A DNA stretch of 64,000 bases, from positions 36,565,032 to 36,629,031 of the forward strand of contig CM032125.1 in the NCBI GenBank assembly GCA_018894105.1, in the 5' to 3' direction. Below, one piece after another: positions 38,401 to 50,188 of this stretch. Both the position numbers and the translations under genes were made by a program. The notes beneath the pieces were generated by a model. It worked only from the letters and a program-made list of their open reading frames with translations, made no database searches and had not been told where the DNA came from. Each line of letters opens with the position of its first letter. Positions within the stretch are counted from its first letter, which is position 1. Source of the DNA: Jacaranda mimosifolia (taxonomy: Eukaryota > Streptophyta > Magnoliopsida > Lamiales > Bignoniaceae).

Positions 38401-38479
38401 TTTGCAATTTGCATATATATGTAATGAGGAGTTGGTGAGGAGCATCAGCAGAACTTCCAAGAGACCTTTCGATCTCTGA

Positions 38480-38665
38480 GGTAATTTAAGTTTGTAAACT
38501 GAACATCTCAAAGTTGGCAACAATTGGGATTAATTCTTACATTTTTCAGGCTTTTTCTGTCTGAAAATCTGTTTTATTCTATGATGTCTTGGTAAATTAC
38601 TATAAGTTATTTTGAGGACTGTTCTTCTTATGTAACTGCCCTTTTCTGTGCTGAGTTCTGGCAGC
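38480..38665 (+). other. Probable 5'-UTR intron of the lipase gene
   Basis: A plausible donor (TCTCTGAG|GTAATT, near 38480) and acceptor (TTCTGGCAG|CTTTC, near 38664) lie upstream of the start codon. An intron in the leader is common in plant genes. There is no transcript to confirm it. Confidence 0.4.
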
Positions 38666-38693
38666 TTTCTTAAGAAGAAAAAATTTGGAGTCG

Positions 38694-40094
38694 ATGGCGT
38701 TGGAGAAGGAAAATTTTGGCCTCAACGGGCCATCGTTTCTCTCTGCAGTTGATTGGTAAGAAGATCGCATTTTGCTAGCATTGTTTGATTTCAATAACTA
38801 TTGAAAAATGTGTTTGCAAGAACTTTTACTTTTCGAAAAATAAAAAGTTGTTGAGAAAATTACAGTAGAAGTTGAGGGTAAATACAATGAAATGTACCCT
38901 AAAAAGTTTTTTGGGATGAGGATTGCTTTTGACTTTAGAGGATTAAAAAGTAGACAGTACTATTTTCAAACATTTCAAAACAGTTAAAAGTTGGAAAACA
39001 CTTTTTTGAAGTTGTTGCAAACACTCCTTAGAACAGTTTAATTTCCTGCAATAGGAAGGAACTAGCTTAAACAGATTTGTAACTGAAGTTCATTACATTT
39101 CACAGGAACAATTCAAACCATAGAAGGTCCATTGCGGCCAGCTTAGTCCAAGGAGTCTACACACTAGAAACCGATCGACGCCAAAACCGACAAGGCCCTC
39201 AAGCTCTGGCGCCTCCGTGGTGGGAATTCTTCAACTTCAGATTGAACCAAGTGCTGGTGGATGACCAGGATCAATCGTACTTTGGCGCCGTTTATGAGTT
39301 CAACTTCCCGTATGTTTACCCCAATTATGTAGGACAAAGGCCGCCCCAGTATGTGGTCGCCTTCCGTGGCAGCATCAACAAGTCCGGCAGCAAGGCAGAA
39401 GAATTCAAGCTCAATCTTCACTCCATGATCAACAATATCCAGGACAGTAGGCGTTTTCACATTGGAATGGAAACGGCCCACAGCGTAGTTTCCAGGGCGG
39501 GAAACGTTTCCGGCCCTGGAAATGTCTGGCTAACGGGACATTCCCTTGGATCGTCGATAGCTCTACTAGTAGGCCGGCATTTGGCCAAGAACATGGGAGC
39601 CCATATGGAGACATATCTCTTCAATCCTCCTTTCACGTCTCCTCCAATCCAACGAATCAAAAACGAAAAAGTGAAACTCGGGCTGAGGTTAGCCGGGAGC
39701 GTCCTGACGGCCGGTCTGGCTGTGGCTGCCAACGGCGGCCACAGCCCTAAGTCTCAAGAAAACGACGCGTTTGCTGTTCTTTCGTCATGGATTCCCTACC
39801 TGTTTATCAATCAGGTCTGATCTGATTTGTTCGGAATATATAGGATATTTTGAACACAGAGAGAAGATGGAGGCCATTGGGGCTGGAAAAATCGGGAGGC
39901 TTGCTACTAAGCATTCGATAGGGAGCATTGTGTCGGCTGCTAGAGGGAAGGATTCTGAACCGGTGCATCTTATCCCGTCTGCATATCTGACTGTCAACCC
40001 CTGTCCGTCCCAGGATTCTAAGGAAGCTCATGAGATTCATCAATGGTGGAAGGCGGATTTGGAGTTGAAATACAAGCTGTATCAGTATAAATGA
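38694..40094 (+). pseudogene. Class-3 lipase (At4g10955-like) gene with a frameshift near the 3' end
   Basis: Exon 1 is 38694-38755 (MALEKENFGLNGPSFLSAVD); exon 2 starts at 39106 after TTTCACAG. The product resembles plant alpha/beta-hydrolases of the lipase class 3 family: PPWWEFFNF, an oxyanion-side VVAFRGS, the nucleophile elbow GHSLGSS and YLFNPPF. One extra G in CAGG near 39815 shifts the frame after FIN, so translation stops at 39820 (258 aa). The alternative frame continues without a stop to 40094 with strong family features (SDLICSEYIGYFEHREKM, IGAGKIGRLAT, EPVHLIPSA, HQWWKADLELKYKLYQYK). Read without the extra base the protein would be 349 aa, the normal length. The lost part probably holds the catalytic Asp and His. 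It may be a recent mutation or a sequencing error. Confidence 0.9.
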
Positions 40095-40186
40095 AAAATG
40101 CCAGCCAAAGTTCAAGAATTTAGACTATGTAAACTTCCTTTTACTTGCAAATTTGAAAGGTTTGTTTGTCTGATTTTTGAAGGTTG

Positions 40187-40192
40187 AATAAA
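40187..40192 (+). terminator. Polyadenylation signal of the lipase gene
   Basis: AATAAA about 93 bp after the final stop at 40094, followed directly by an A run. It fits a plant near-upstream element. Confidence 0.5.
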
Positions 40193-40589
40193 AAAAAAAA
40201 AGAAATTATGGTCGGGAAGGTTATAGTAGCTAAAGCGATTGGAATTTGCACTTCATAAGTTGAAAAAATCGGTTCGATTAGATCAGAATAGGAAAAAAAA
40301 TAACTTGAAAAAATCGATTAGTTATTATTCGTCAAAATTTCATTTATTTAATGATAGAACTAAACACACAATATAGTTTAGACACGTAGAACAATAATTT
40401 GTTTATCTGTATCAAGTTTTGAAAGGAATCATTCATAACTTACTCATCTGAATAGAAATTGTAGATGAATTAATTTTAAGCCAATTGAAAAGGGATACAT
40501 GTAAAATAACATGCTAGTTATTAATTTAAATTTTCTATCTATATAATGAGATTTTATTAAATTTTTAATCCCAAAAGTAAATAGTTAAT

Positions 40590-41155
40590 TTTAAGTCTAG
40601 TGATGTATTATGATTTATGACCAATCAAGTCAAGTTTGGTGGCTTAGTAATCTCGAGCTAATTGAATTGTGATTCGTGGCATATTTATATGCACAAATCA
40701 ATCAAGTCATACTGTTTGATGTTATCTTTTAACATGTATATCAATGAGATAACTATTAAAGAAATTCAAGTCATTTGAAGGTCCTCTACTAAACAATTAT
40801 ATAAAGGAATATTCATGGATACTCTCAGATACATATTCTCATATTCATATACACATATTCTCAAATCCAAGTTCCAAGTCTTCAAGGGTCAAGTCCAAGA
40901 CTCAAGTTTTCAAGCTTTGAGTTTGTGCTGCAACGAAGTATTGCTTTTATCAAGTCAAAGGCTACTACACTTTATATTCAAGAACAAGTTTCAAGCTCGT
41001 AGATCATATATAGGGAGAAGAACCGGGAGATTAGTTTTGTTAGGGATTCATTTTCCCTGACAAATTGTAATTCTTTAATATAAATTCAATTTTTTCATTA
41101 TTTTTCTTTATCTTGTGATTTAATTTTGCAGACAATAAAATTTGTGTGAACAGAA
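40590..41155 (+). mobile_element. Possible solo LTR remnant
   Basis: A TATATAAAGG promoter-like motif (around 40799) is followed by about 250 bp of moderately mixed sequence. A T/A-rich region rich in AATATAAA-type signals comes next, with an end near TGTGTGAACA. This order resembles a plant LTR (U3-R-U5). I could not define the 5' end or a target duplication, so this is tentative. Confidence 0.25.
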
Positions 41156-41304
41156 ATAAATAAACAAGAAATTCTCCTCACTTGTGGATCACTTGATAAA
41201 TGCAGAATTCGAGAGAGGGATATATATCCTATAGTTAAGTAAATGTTGGCAACAATTTCTTCTCATAATATATGTTTTTATATATGAATCCTCCCAAAAA
41301 AGGA

Positions 41305-44300
41305 TCACAAGAGCCCACTTTTCACAACAGCTTCTTTAATATTTTCGAGAGATTTCACAAGATCATCACAAAGTTGATGAGGATTGGGGATCATATGTTC
41401 GTCGGCGCCTATGCAAATGATAAGCTTATTAGCATAGCTTTGGTAATGGATGATCAATGCCTGCAAGAATTGGAAAGAGTAATCTTAAATTTTTGGATAA
41501 TTCAAGGTTTTTTGGGGGGATAATGAAAGAGGAAATTTCATAAATTTATGTTATTCGACTTACTTGAGGAAATCCATTGACAGAAGGAGCAATGTAGCAC
41601 AAGGGATGACCAAACAGAGTGATCTCTTCTTGTGGGCCGACCACATTTGAGAAAACTAGTGAGGTATTAGAGAAAACTGCACTTGTCGTTGCAGCTGCTA
41701 TCTGCATCATATATAGTATATCAAATTATATGGCATTATAGCCGAGTGGTATGTGGTCCAACATCATAAGTTTCCTATATAATGTTGGAGATTATGAGTT
41801 CAAGTCTGAACGAACTCTTAATGTGCGTGTGAATAAATTAAAAAAAGGAGATCTATATGGCATTATTTCAACAAAGGAAGCATGGGCTTCTTGATTAGAA
41901 TAACATTTTTTTGTCTTGATCTTGATTTAATACTAAATTGTAAGAATGTCTGTAATAAAAATATATTTATAATATAATTTTATATAAATTTAAGGAGGAC
42001 GAATGTCAACCTTGAACATGTGCCAAACTTATCGTATGTGCCTTTAGTTTGTTGGAAATACAATGGCAAGACAAAGAGACAAGTATAAAAATAGGTGGGG
42101 GGACCAAATTTATTGCTATTTAATTTGAAGATAATTTATGACTCCTTTTACAAAGTATAGGCATAAATATAGTAAGTTTCGTATTAGGTGAAACATCGGT
42201 TACATTTGACATATTTTAAGGGATCATAACTCATGTTGTAATAGAATTTTGAGAGTCATCTAATAGACATATCTCCCTAACTAACCTAATACTTAGTACC
42301 ACCTTTTCCCAAGACTCCATCAGCAAGTCCTTTCTTTGCAAGACTTAAACAAGTCTCTCATGGTCCAATTATTATTACAATATTATAGAATTCGGACTCT
42401 AGGGCGACCAACCCTGCGGCTTCCATGAGAAAGGCAACGCAAAGGAAGTGCGAAGGTTAATCAAGGAAAGACAAAATATAATAGTTAATTAATATTATTC
42501 AAAACTTATTATAAGTTATTTTTATTTAAATATCCACCATTGATTCAAACATTACCTTCATCCCAAATAACTTGATCAATAGCTTGAGCACCATGAATGA
42601 ACATTTGGGCTCAAGGGATAGCTTCTTTCTATCCATGGAGGCCTTAGCCCTACGTACGTAGGCTAAGGGGTCATCTTGCAAAGCTATGGTGAGTGGAAGA
42701 AGGGCAATGCCTATTAAATTGCCCCACATTCCATGCAATTCCTTTGCCTTCTCCATTACCTCTGCCAAATCCTACATAAATTCACATAAAACTCATTTTC
42801 CAAAAATTAATCATCCCAATATTATGGGAAAAAGAAAAATATGTATATAAAAGATTTATATTTACCTCAATTTTTGGCGATCGCCTGAGATTAAAAACGA
42901 TAGCTGATCTAATATGAAAATTTCTGGGTAAAAAATTAGTTTTCTTGATGATTTTTGCATCATTTTCTCTATCTTTTTCTGTGGTGAAAATGGAGATATA
43001 TATGGATTTATTGCATATTTAATTCATGGAAAAATCAATAAAAATTATTTTTTGGGAGTTAAGAAAATAGAAATTAGTTTACCATATCTCATGTTGAGGT
43101 AACGACTGAGACCGGCTTCTGTTACTCCAAGTAAAACATCATTGATGCTCTACAAAATTCGAATATAATAATGAAGTTAGAAACTTATAATGTAATTAGA
43201 TATCCCTCTATTATCACAAAAATAATGAAAACTATTAAGTATGAACAATGAGAAAAGTATTCTTTTTGTTTGTTCATTAAAATATAAGAATCAAATATAT
43301 ATTTTAAGAAATACAAAAATAGTATAACATATTAATCACGTGTGAAAGAATAAATGGGACATGTTCGATATAAGTTGGGGGAAAATAGGTCTACAATAGA
43401 CATGTACTAGGTTCACTCAACATTGTTGGATTGAAGGGGGTTGGAGGTCTTCACCACCCAACCCCCTGAATTCAGCTGTCATGATTAGATCGGATGCACT
43501 ATACTCAATCCAATTAATAATATTCTTGTGATTTGTCTTTTTTTTATTTTCTCTCTGAACCTAACTGACACATGATCCGACAATACAAATTTAACCTGAA
43601 CTGACCCACAAATAAAAGGGTTATTTCCTAAACTCTATGGCATATCATGTGAATATTAAATAAGAGTAGATATAAAATTCTGAGTAGTATATTGATCACA
43701 TACCACATTCATGGCGTTCTTGACGAGCTTAACATCATCAAGATTAACAATCCGGTGTACAAATCTCTTGGAAGATAGTCCATCAACCCCTTGCGTTCCT
43801 CTGATGGGAGTCTTTGTGTCTTTCAGACAGAAAATTGTTGCCACAAATAATATGGCATCAATCAAGGTGTTGAAAATGATCAAGAACATTGTCCAAACCA
43901 AGACAAATAACCTCTTCAACAATCCTCCTTTATCAGCCCTAATCCCTTTGTGTTTCTTGGATGGAATCACAGGTAAAGATTCAGGATCAGACATTTTCTT
44001 GGCACATGCCAGGACTAGGGAAACGAGGGACACACCATCACCTATAGAATGATGAATCTTGAATATCACAGTTGAATTTGCATACGAGGTTTTCACATTG
44101 AGAATGTACATTTCCCATAGTGACTTCGTCGGATCCATGGAATTTTTCGACAACTTTGATACGAAGTCCTCTATAAACTCATCAGGGGATTCCATGTCCG
44201 GATCCAAATCTGGTGTAAAAACATGGTTTTCGATGTCTACCCCAGTCCGTCGCCACGAATGTTTCCCGTTGTTCACGACCTTAGTTCAGCATCAAAAGAG

Positions 44301-44940
44301 AAAGAATTTCATCGTTAGAATAAGGATATAATAGCTAAAACGGACTTTAAAATAATAGAATAGCATAGACGATAGTAGAGTACGATATGTCGCTTGGCCA
44401 TAGGGGTGCCATTGAACCAACTCGAGCCGAGCTTAAGAGAAATTTTCGAGTTTGAACTTAAATTCAAAATATATATATTAGACTCAAACTCGACGAGCCT
44501 AATATTTTAAACTCAAGCTCGAGCTAGTAATCAAAATTCAAACTTAGCTGAACTTATCAAATAAACTTTAATTAAACAACTGCAAGCTTGAATTCCAACT
44601 CGAAACAAAAAATAGTTTTTAATTATATACCACCAACGAGCCTCGAGCCTAGACACAAGCACTCGAGCTCAACTCGCGAACCTCTTAAGCTAGCCTGACT
44701 CTTTTACACTCCTACTGAAACATATTTGATGTACAATAACAATTAATCTAGTGATATTTTTTAACCTACAAGTATACTGGAGAAACGTGGATGCTTAAGT
44801 AGAGTTCGCTCGATGCCCTTCTTGAACACGACGACGTTGATTGTGGTCATAAAACCCCATGACGCTAATATAGAGAGGTTGAAGGCTGGCGCTTGCATCA
44901 ATCGGGCAGTTGGGCTGGCGGGCTCTTCTTCTTGCGACAT
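41305..44940 (-). CDS. WSD1-type wax ester synthase/diacylglycerol acyltransferase, 7 exons, 478 aa
   Basis: Exons (minus): 44770-44940, 43704-44279, 43083-43149, 42866-42978, 42556-42771, 41564-41701, 41305-41460. All borders are GT..AG and phases fit. Start MSQEEEPASPTARLMQAPAF. The acyltransferase active-site motif HHSIGDG (HHxxxDG) is at about residues 133-139. A hydrophobic stretch at 178-207 suggests ER membrane anchoring. Further family landmarks are SINDVLLGVTEAGLSRYL, MWGNLIGIALLPL, the NVVGPQEE motif near 400-407 and LCDDLVKSLENIKEAV at the C-terminus. The enzyme joins fatty alcohol or diacylglycerol with acyl-CoA, making cuticular wax esters or triacylglycerol. Length and exon number match Arabidopsis WSD1 relatives (WSD1 is 481 aa). 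The gene appears intact. The substrate preference cannot be read from sequence. Confidence 0.95.
41740..41853 (+). mobile_element. tRNA-derived SINE in intron 5 of the WSD gene
   Basis: A box TAGCCGAGTGG (41739-41749), B box GAGTTCAAGTC, then ATGTGCGTGT and an A-rich end. Flanked by perfect 13-bp target duplications TATATGGCATTAT (41727-41739 and 41854-41866). It is the same family as the SINE at 22702. It sits antisense to the host gene, more than 100 bp from the nearest splice-site motif on the right and 38 bp from exon 6 on the left. Confidence 0.85.
44401..44714. mobile_element. hAT-like non-autonomous element in intron 1 of the WSD gene
   Basis: Left end TAGGGGTGCCATTGAACC; right end on the minus strand TAGGAGTGTAAAAGAGTC. 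The interior is rich in CTCGAGC/ACTCGAG repeats, as is common for this plant element type. An 8-bp duplication is not conserved (only 4 of 8 bases match). Confidence 0.6.
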
Positions 44941-45014
44941 TGTACCGTAGAATTTTGATTGCCAGTAAGGTGAAGCTAATCAAACGGTATGTTTATGTAT
45001 AGAAATTGGCAGGC

Positions 45015-45030
45015 GGACATATATACACTG
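45015..45030 (-). promoter_or_regulatory. TATA box of the WSD gene
   Basis: GTGTATATATGTC on the minus strand, about 80-90 bp upstream of the start codon. It implies a leader of about 50 nt. Start context is GGTACAATGTCG. Confidence 0.5.
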
Positions 45031-45238
45031 ACATATTTGGCTTACTAAAAGAAGTTGTGCCGCTATTTAATGCATTAATTAATACTACAACCACCTATGC
45101 AAAGTTAGGCAAGAATATTATGGTTCATAAATGCAGTTTAGATCTCGTTTTTCATATTCTGTTTCAATTATTAAAAATGTGAAATGTGTAACATATTTTA
45201 AATAATTATTTGATGGTGGATAATAGAAAGTTGAAAAA

Positions 45239-45671
45239 TATTACAAAAAAATATAATATTAGTGATAAAATAATAAGTGACAAAGTAAATGTTGTCGTTA
45301 ATATCATGTATTGAGTGACAATAGTTTTTATCTTATCGCTAATGATAATTTTTAAGTGACAATAATTTTTATCTTTTCACAGTATGACTCACTAGTGGCA
45401 AAAATTAATGTTTTAAATCGTTACCATTAACAATTAGTGATATTCTTATGGTGACAACCTAGTGACAATTGTGACAAGATTTCATTGTTACCATAAATGT
45501 GCTACTGATTATCTATGATGACAATTTAAATACTATTTTTGTCACTATTTAGTTTGTCAAAATCATTGAAGTGACAAAATTAAATCTTTTGTCACATAAT
45601 ATACATAATTAATGACAATTTTTGTATTGTTACTTACTCTTTTATCACCAATTTATCTTTTTCATGTAGTA
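45239..45671. mobile_element. Miniature CACTA-like element
   Basis: A 433-bp element. Its left end TATTACAAAAAAATATAAT matches the inverse of its right end (minus strand TACTACATGAAAAAGATAAA), both followed by a GTGATAAAA block. AAA lies on both sides as a possible 3-bp duplication. The interior contains repeated GTGACAA/TTGTCAC motifs like CACTA subterminal repeats. A related copy is at 55885. No coding sequence. Confidence 0.65.
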
Positions 45672-47640
45672 AAAATAAGTTGGGTTTGCTTGAATTTCAC
45701 GTTATATAAACAACAAATAACCTGATTTTACTTTGTTTCAACGACAATTTGAATCCACCTGAATTGTCCAATCCAACCCAAATTAATCAAATAAAAATTT
45801 AAAATCTTTAGTAGTATTGTACAATTGTATGGTGCTTACTAGGGGCGACAATTTGAAAACATACCTTTCGTTTCATTTTTTCAGATTAGTAAAGACTAAT
45901 TAAAGAAAGATCTAAATGAAAAAAAAAAGTTTGAAAAATTATTAAATCAGGTTAGCAGATTGAGTTGGTGAATTGACCTAATGGACATCATATTTCACTA
46001 GATCAACCCAAGCCTAACCTGATGAGATTTCATCAATTTAAATTTACGCACTTTCAAATTGTCATTAAATCGGACCAGATTCAATTTGAGAAAATTCACA
46101 TTATATCACCCACTCCCAACCTAAAAAGAATACTCACCTTAATTGCGTCTCTAACAAAATCAAGTTGTACATATAATTTCACAATCAATAAGAAATTGAA
46201 ATTAAAGAACATGCTGTGTGGCTCAATTCAACTCGTTTATATTCTTAAACATGCTATGTAGGATCATATGGCTTTGGGTTGAAAACCTTTTCAGCTGATT
46301 TTGTACATTACAATTAATTTCGGATCTGCCCTGTCACCCAATCAACGTGGTTTCTTCAATTTTCCCAACCTCCTAAATTTATGAATGTTGATAATGCCAA
46401 AGCAAATTACTAATGCCAGATCAGATCTCCCGAATGCCTTTTCTGTCCTTGGCTATCAACTTATACACTTTCTGAATTTCTTATTTTTTTCCTTTCCGTT
46501 AGATACATGGAAATAAGTATGTCACATGAAGGTTTTGTTTGTTCGTGTTTAGTTTTTTTTGATATATATTTTAAGATAATAAATTTTTGGTAATATTTTT
46601 GGAGAATGTCATATTATTATTATTTTTTTATGTAATGGTTGTCGAAAAATATTTTCGAGGAAAATGCTATATATGCATGTATTCCAGAAGGGAATAACTT
46701 ATACCATAAACATCGAATTAATTAGATTTTTGTTGAGTTAATCATGTAAAATTAAATTTTTTATATTAATTTTGTTGGGTTAGTATGATGAAATTAAAAT
46801 TTTTATATTAATTTTTTGTGTAAATTTATAGCTGTGACGAGTTCTTGGCAGAGGGTATGTTGGACCAAAAAAAATGTTGGCTTTCGAAGTGTGACCTAAG
46901 AGAACATAAAGGCTTGTTTGTTTGTATTATAGAGGGTGGTATTTGTTTTGAGATAGCACAAACAAAGTTGGAGTATTCATAGAACTGATTGGTTGAAGGA
47001 TTTACTTTCAATGACGGTGAAGGGCAAAATGGGAAGTTGGTGAAATTTTGCTCTAGCATTAGGAAAATCATCTCCGGCAATATCAACATCTTTCATTTAT
47101 GGCTTTTGTCTTCATTAAAATTGACGCAAATCTCACGCTTTGTCCTAATTTGACTGCCATGCCCATGTGAACCTGGAAAGAAGAGTACAAATTTGTAAAA
47201 GATGTGTTCATTATCTATGTACTTTCTTTCAACTAAAACTTTGACTCTTTAGATTTGTGCATATATCTATCATCGAGCTGAAATTGGCATAAAATCTTAT
47301 GAACACATCGAATAACAAAAATTAAGCCATATTGAAACGAAAATTTATATTTTGTTGCGTCATTCGATATATAATTTTTTTTCAATTTTCCAAACCATGC
47401 TTTGACAACTTATGCATAGAGTCCAAAATATAATTTCTTTTAACACCTATTAGAATGGACATTTTAAGAGACACGGTCATCCACACTGACCACAACTCAG
47501 AGGGGGGTTTCTACCGTCAGGTACCCCTCGTACGTACTTTACGGTAGAAACCAATCAGAAGCCACAATTTAAGTTTATGTACGAGATGTTGATAAGACAG
47601 GTAGAGTTGATTTTACTTTTGTACCATTGAAATGGGGTAA
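45672..47640. other. Gene-free stretch with one strong hairpin
   Basis: AT-rich and without a recognised gene. A perfect 12-bp stem GGTTTCTACCGT/ACGGTAGAAACC with a 23-nt loop lies at 47506-47552, in locally GC-richer sequence. It may mark the outer edge of the palindromic element to the right. Confidence 0.45.
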
Positions 47641-47675
47641 TGGATAAACTATAATATTTAAAAAAATAAAAAGAG

Positions 47676-49330
47676 AGTCGCTACTAATAGTAGCGACTAA
47701 TGTAATACCAAAAATGCTAAAATAAAAAAAGAATCACTAGTGTTAATAGCAAATATTTTGTAAATTATAATAAAAAAATGTTGCAATTTATTATATTCAT
47801 AAAATGGTTATTGTAAATTATAATAATAAGAAAATAATCTCTACTATTTATTATTAGTGTAAAAAATGCTACTATTATTAGGTTATTGTGTAAATTGTAA
47901 TATTAAAAAGAAATATCGTAATATGAATACCGTGTGTGAATTGTAATATTAAAAAAATCTACTATTAAAAATAGTAATCGCTACAACTGTAAACTATTCT
48001 TTAAATTGTAATATTAAAAAAAAAAAAACGAAGCGCTACTGTTATTAAGCGAATATTGTGAATTGTAATATTAAATAATAAATAATCTGTACTATTTATT
48101 ATTAGCAAAAAAAAGTGGCCTAAAATTTTAATATTAAAAAAATAATTGCTGCTATTATTAGCAATTAGTGTGTGAAATGTACTATTAGGAAAAAAAGATT
48201 GCTACTATGATTATCGATTATTGTATAAATTTTAATATTAAATTGCGTAATATTCATAAGGCAGAAAACAATATAAAATATAATATTAAAAAAAGGTAAT
48301 CGCTACTACTATTGGCAATTTTTGAAATTGTAATATTAGAAGAAATAGAACTGTTAATTTAAAAAGGGGTAAAAAAATCGCTACTACTATTAGCGATCAT
48401 ATATCGCCAAGATGGTTAGCAACAATTTAAAAAAAAATTCTAAAATTAATAGAAATAATTATCGCTAACCTTGTTAGCGATTTATTGTATATATTTTTTT
48501 TATAAATACTTATATCGCTAATTGTATTAGCGATTATTGTATAGCCTTTTTTTTTTTACTATTTGTTCATTATTATGTATTTTATTTAATTATAATATAA
48601 CAAAATTTATTCATAAAACAATCGCTACATTTGTTCATTATTATGTATTTTATGAAATTGTAATATTAAAAAAAATTATTTATAAAACAATCGCTACTAT
48701 TTGTTCATTATTATGTATTTTATTAAATTATAATATTAAAAAAATTATTTATAAAACAATCGCTACTATGAAAAAAGTATTGCTAGGATTTTTAACGACA
48801 ATTTTTTAAAAAAAATTGTCACATTTAAAAGAAATTATCACTACCCTAGTTAGCAATTTTATTCTATATATTTTTTTAAATACTTATATCGCTAATGGTA
48901 TTAGCGATTATTGTATAGCCTTATTTTACTATTTGTTTATTATTATTTATTTTATTAAATTATAATATTAAAAAAAATTATTCATAAAACTATCGCTATT
49001 ATTATTTATTCATAAATAAATAAAATTTATTTATTTTACTATTTGTGTAAAAGTGTAACAAAATATTTTAGAGTGGAATTTACTAAAAAAAAATATCGCC
49101 AAGATGGTTAGCGACAATTTAAAAAAAAAAATTAAAATTAAAAGAAATAATTATTGCTAACCTTCTAAGCGATTTTATTGTATGTATATATATATATATT
49201 TTAAAAAATACTTATATCGCTAATGGTATTAGCGATTATTGTATAGCCTTTTCATATCCAAGTAATCGCTATTGCTGCCAGTGATTTTACATTTTTTTCA
49301 TTATTATTTGTTTATACAATTTTTTCGTTG
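47676..49330. repeat. Hairpin-bearing subrepeats, outer part of left arm
   Basis: Many short inverted motifs of TCGCTA/TAGCGA type. They include a perfect 23-nt palindrome-like hairpin (AGTCGCTACTA and its inverse, 47676-47698) and three copies of CGCTAATnGTATTAGCG at 48516-48532, 48890-48906 and 49218-49234. These three sit in tandem modules of about 325-375 bp, each followed by ATTATTGTATAGCC. The design recalls foldback transposon arms. Confidence 0.75.
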
Positions 49331-50153
49331 GTCCATTTGGCCCCTTTTGTATTTTCTAGATACAGCTGGAAAATTTTAGTGTAATTTAAAATTATGCCAT
49401 GAAATATCTTGAGTATTTGCTTTAAAAGAAAGAATATTTTTGAGTGAAAAATCGTTTTATTTATTTGATGGTCCAATACAATTATTAGCATTACTTTATA
49501 AATAAAAATTGTGTAAATATTTAAAAAATATGATATGGCCAGATTGAGTAGCGATTTGAGTATTTTTGTACTTTAAATTGATTTGAGGATAGCTTGTCAA
49601 GACTTGACAAACTGTATATGTGTGTGTATATATATATATTAAAATCGTTATGTTATTAAAACATAATATGGTCAGATTGAGTAATTATTTGTAGGAAAAA
49701 AGTTAAAAAACTCTATAAATGTTTATTAAAATATTCATATTACTCAAACACACAATTGCTAGATTGAGTAGTCATTTAATTGTAAAAAAAAAAAAAAATC
49801 TCTATCGATATATATTAATAAAATATTTAATTATTCAAACATGATATCACTAATTTGAGCATGAATATTTAATTATTTTAAATGGTATAGATCTATACCA
49901 TTTAAAAAAAATAGATTTTATTCAAACATAAAATTGATAAATTGAGTAGCAATTTAATTGAAAAAATAATAAAGCTAAGTGTATATGTAAATCGCTCTTT
50001 AGTCTAGCAATTTTTGGTTATTATTTAATCATTCAAACATTATTTCGATAGTTTGAGTAGTGATTAAACTTAAAAAAAGAAAATATCGCTCTCTCTCTCT
50101 CTCTCTCTCTCTCTATACACCCACACCCACACCCACACCCACACCCACCCACC

Positions 50154-50188
<35 letters not shown>

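Noticed and set aside
39164..39732. Minus-strand open frames across the lipase exon
   Set aside because: They are shadows of the plus-strand exon, which has clear hydrolase motifs.
43711..44331. Plus-strand open frames over the WSD gene
   Set aside because: They are antisense to exon 2 of the WSD gene, which carries HHSIGDG and correct splice sites.
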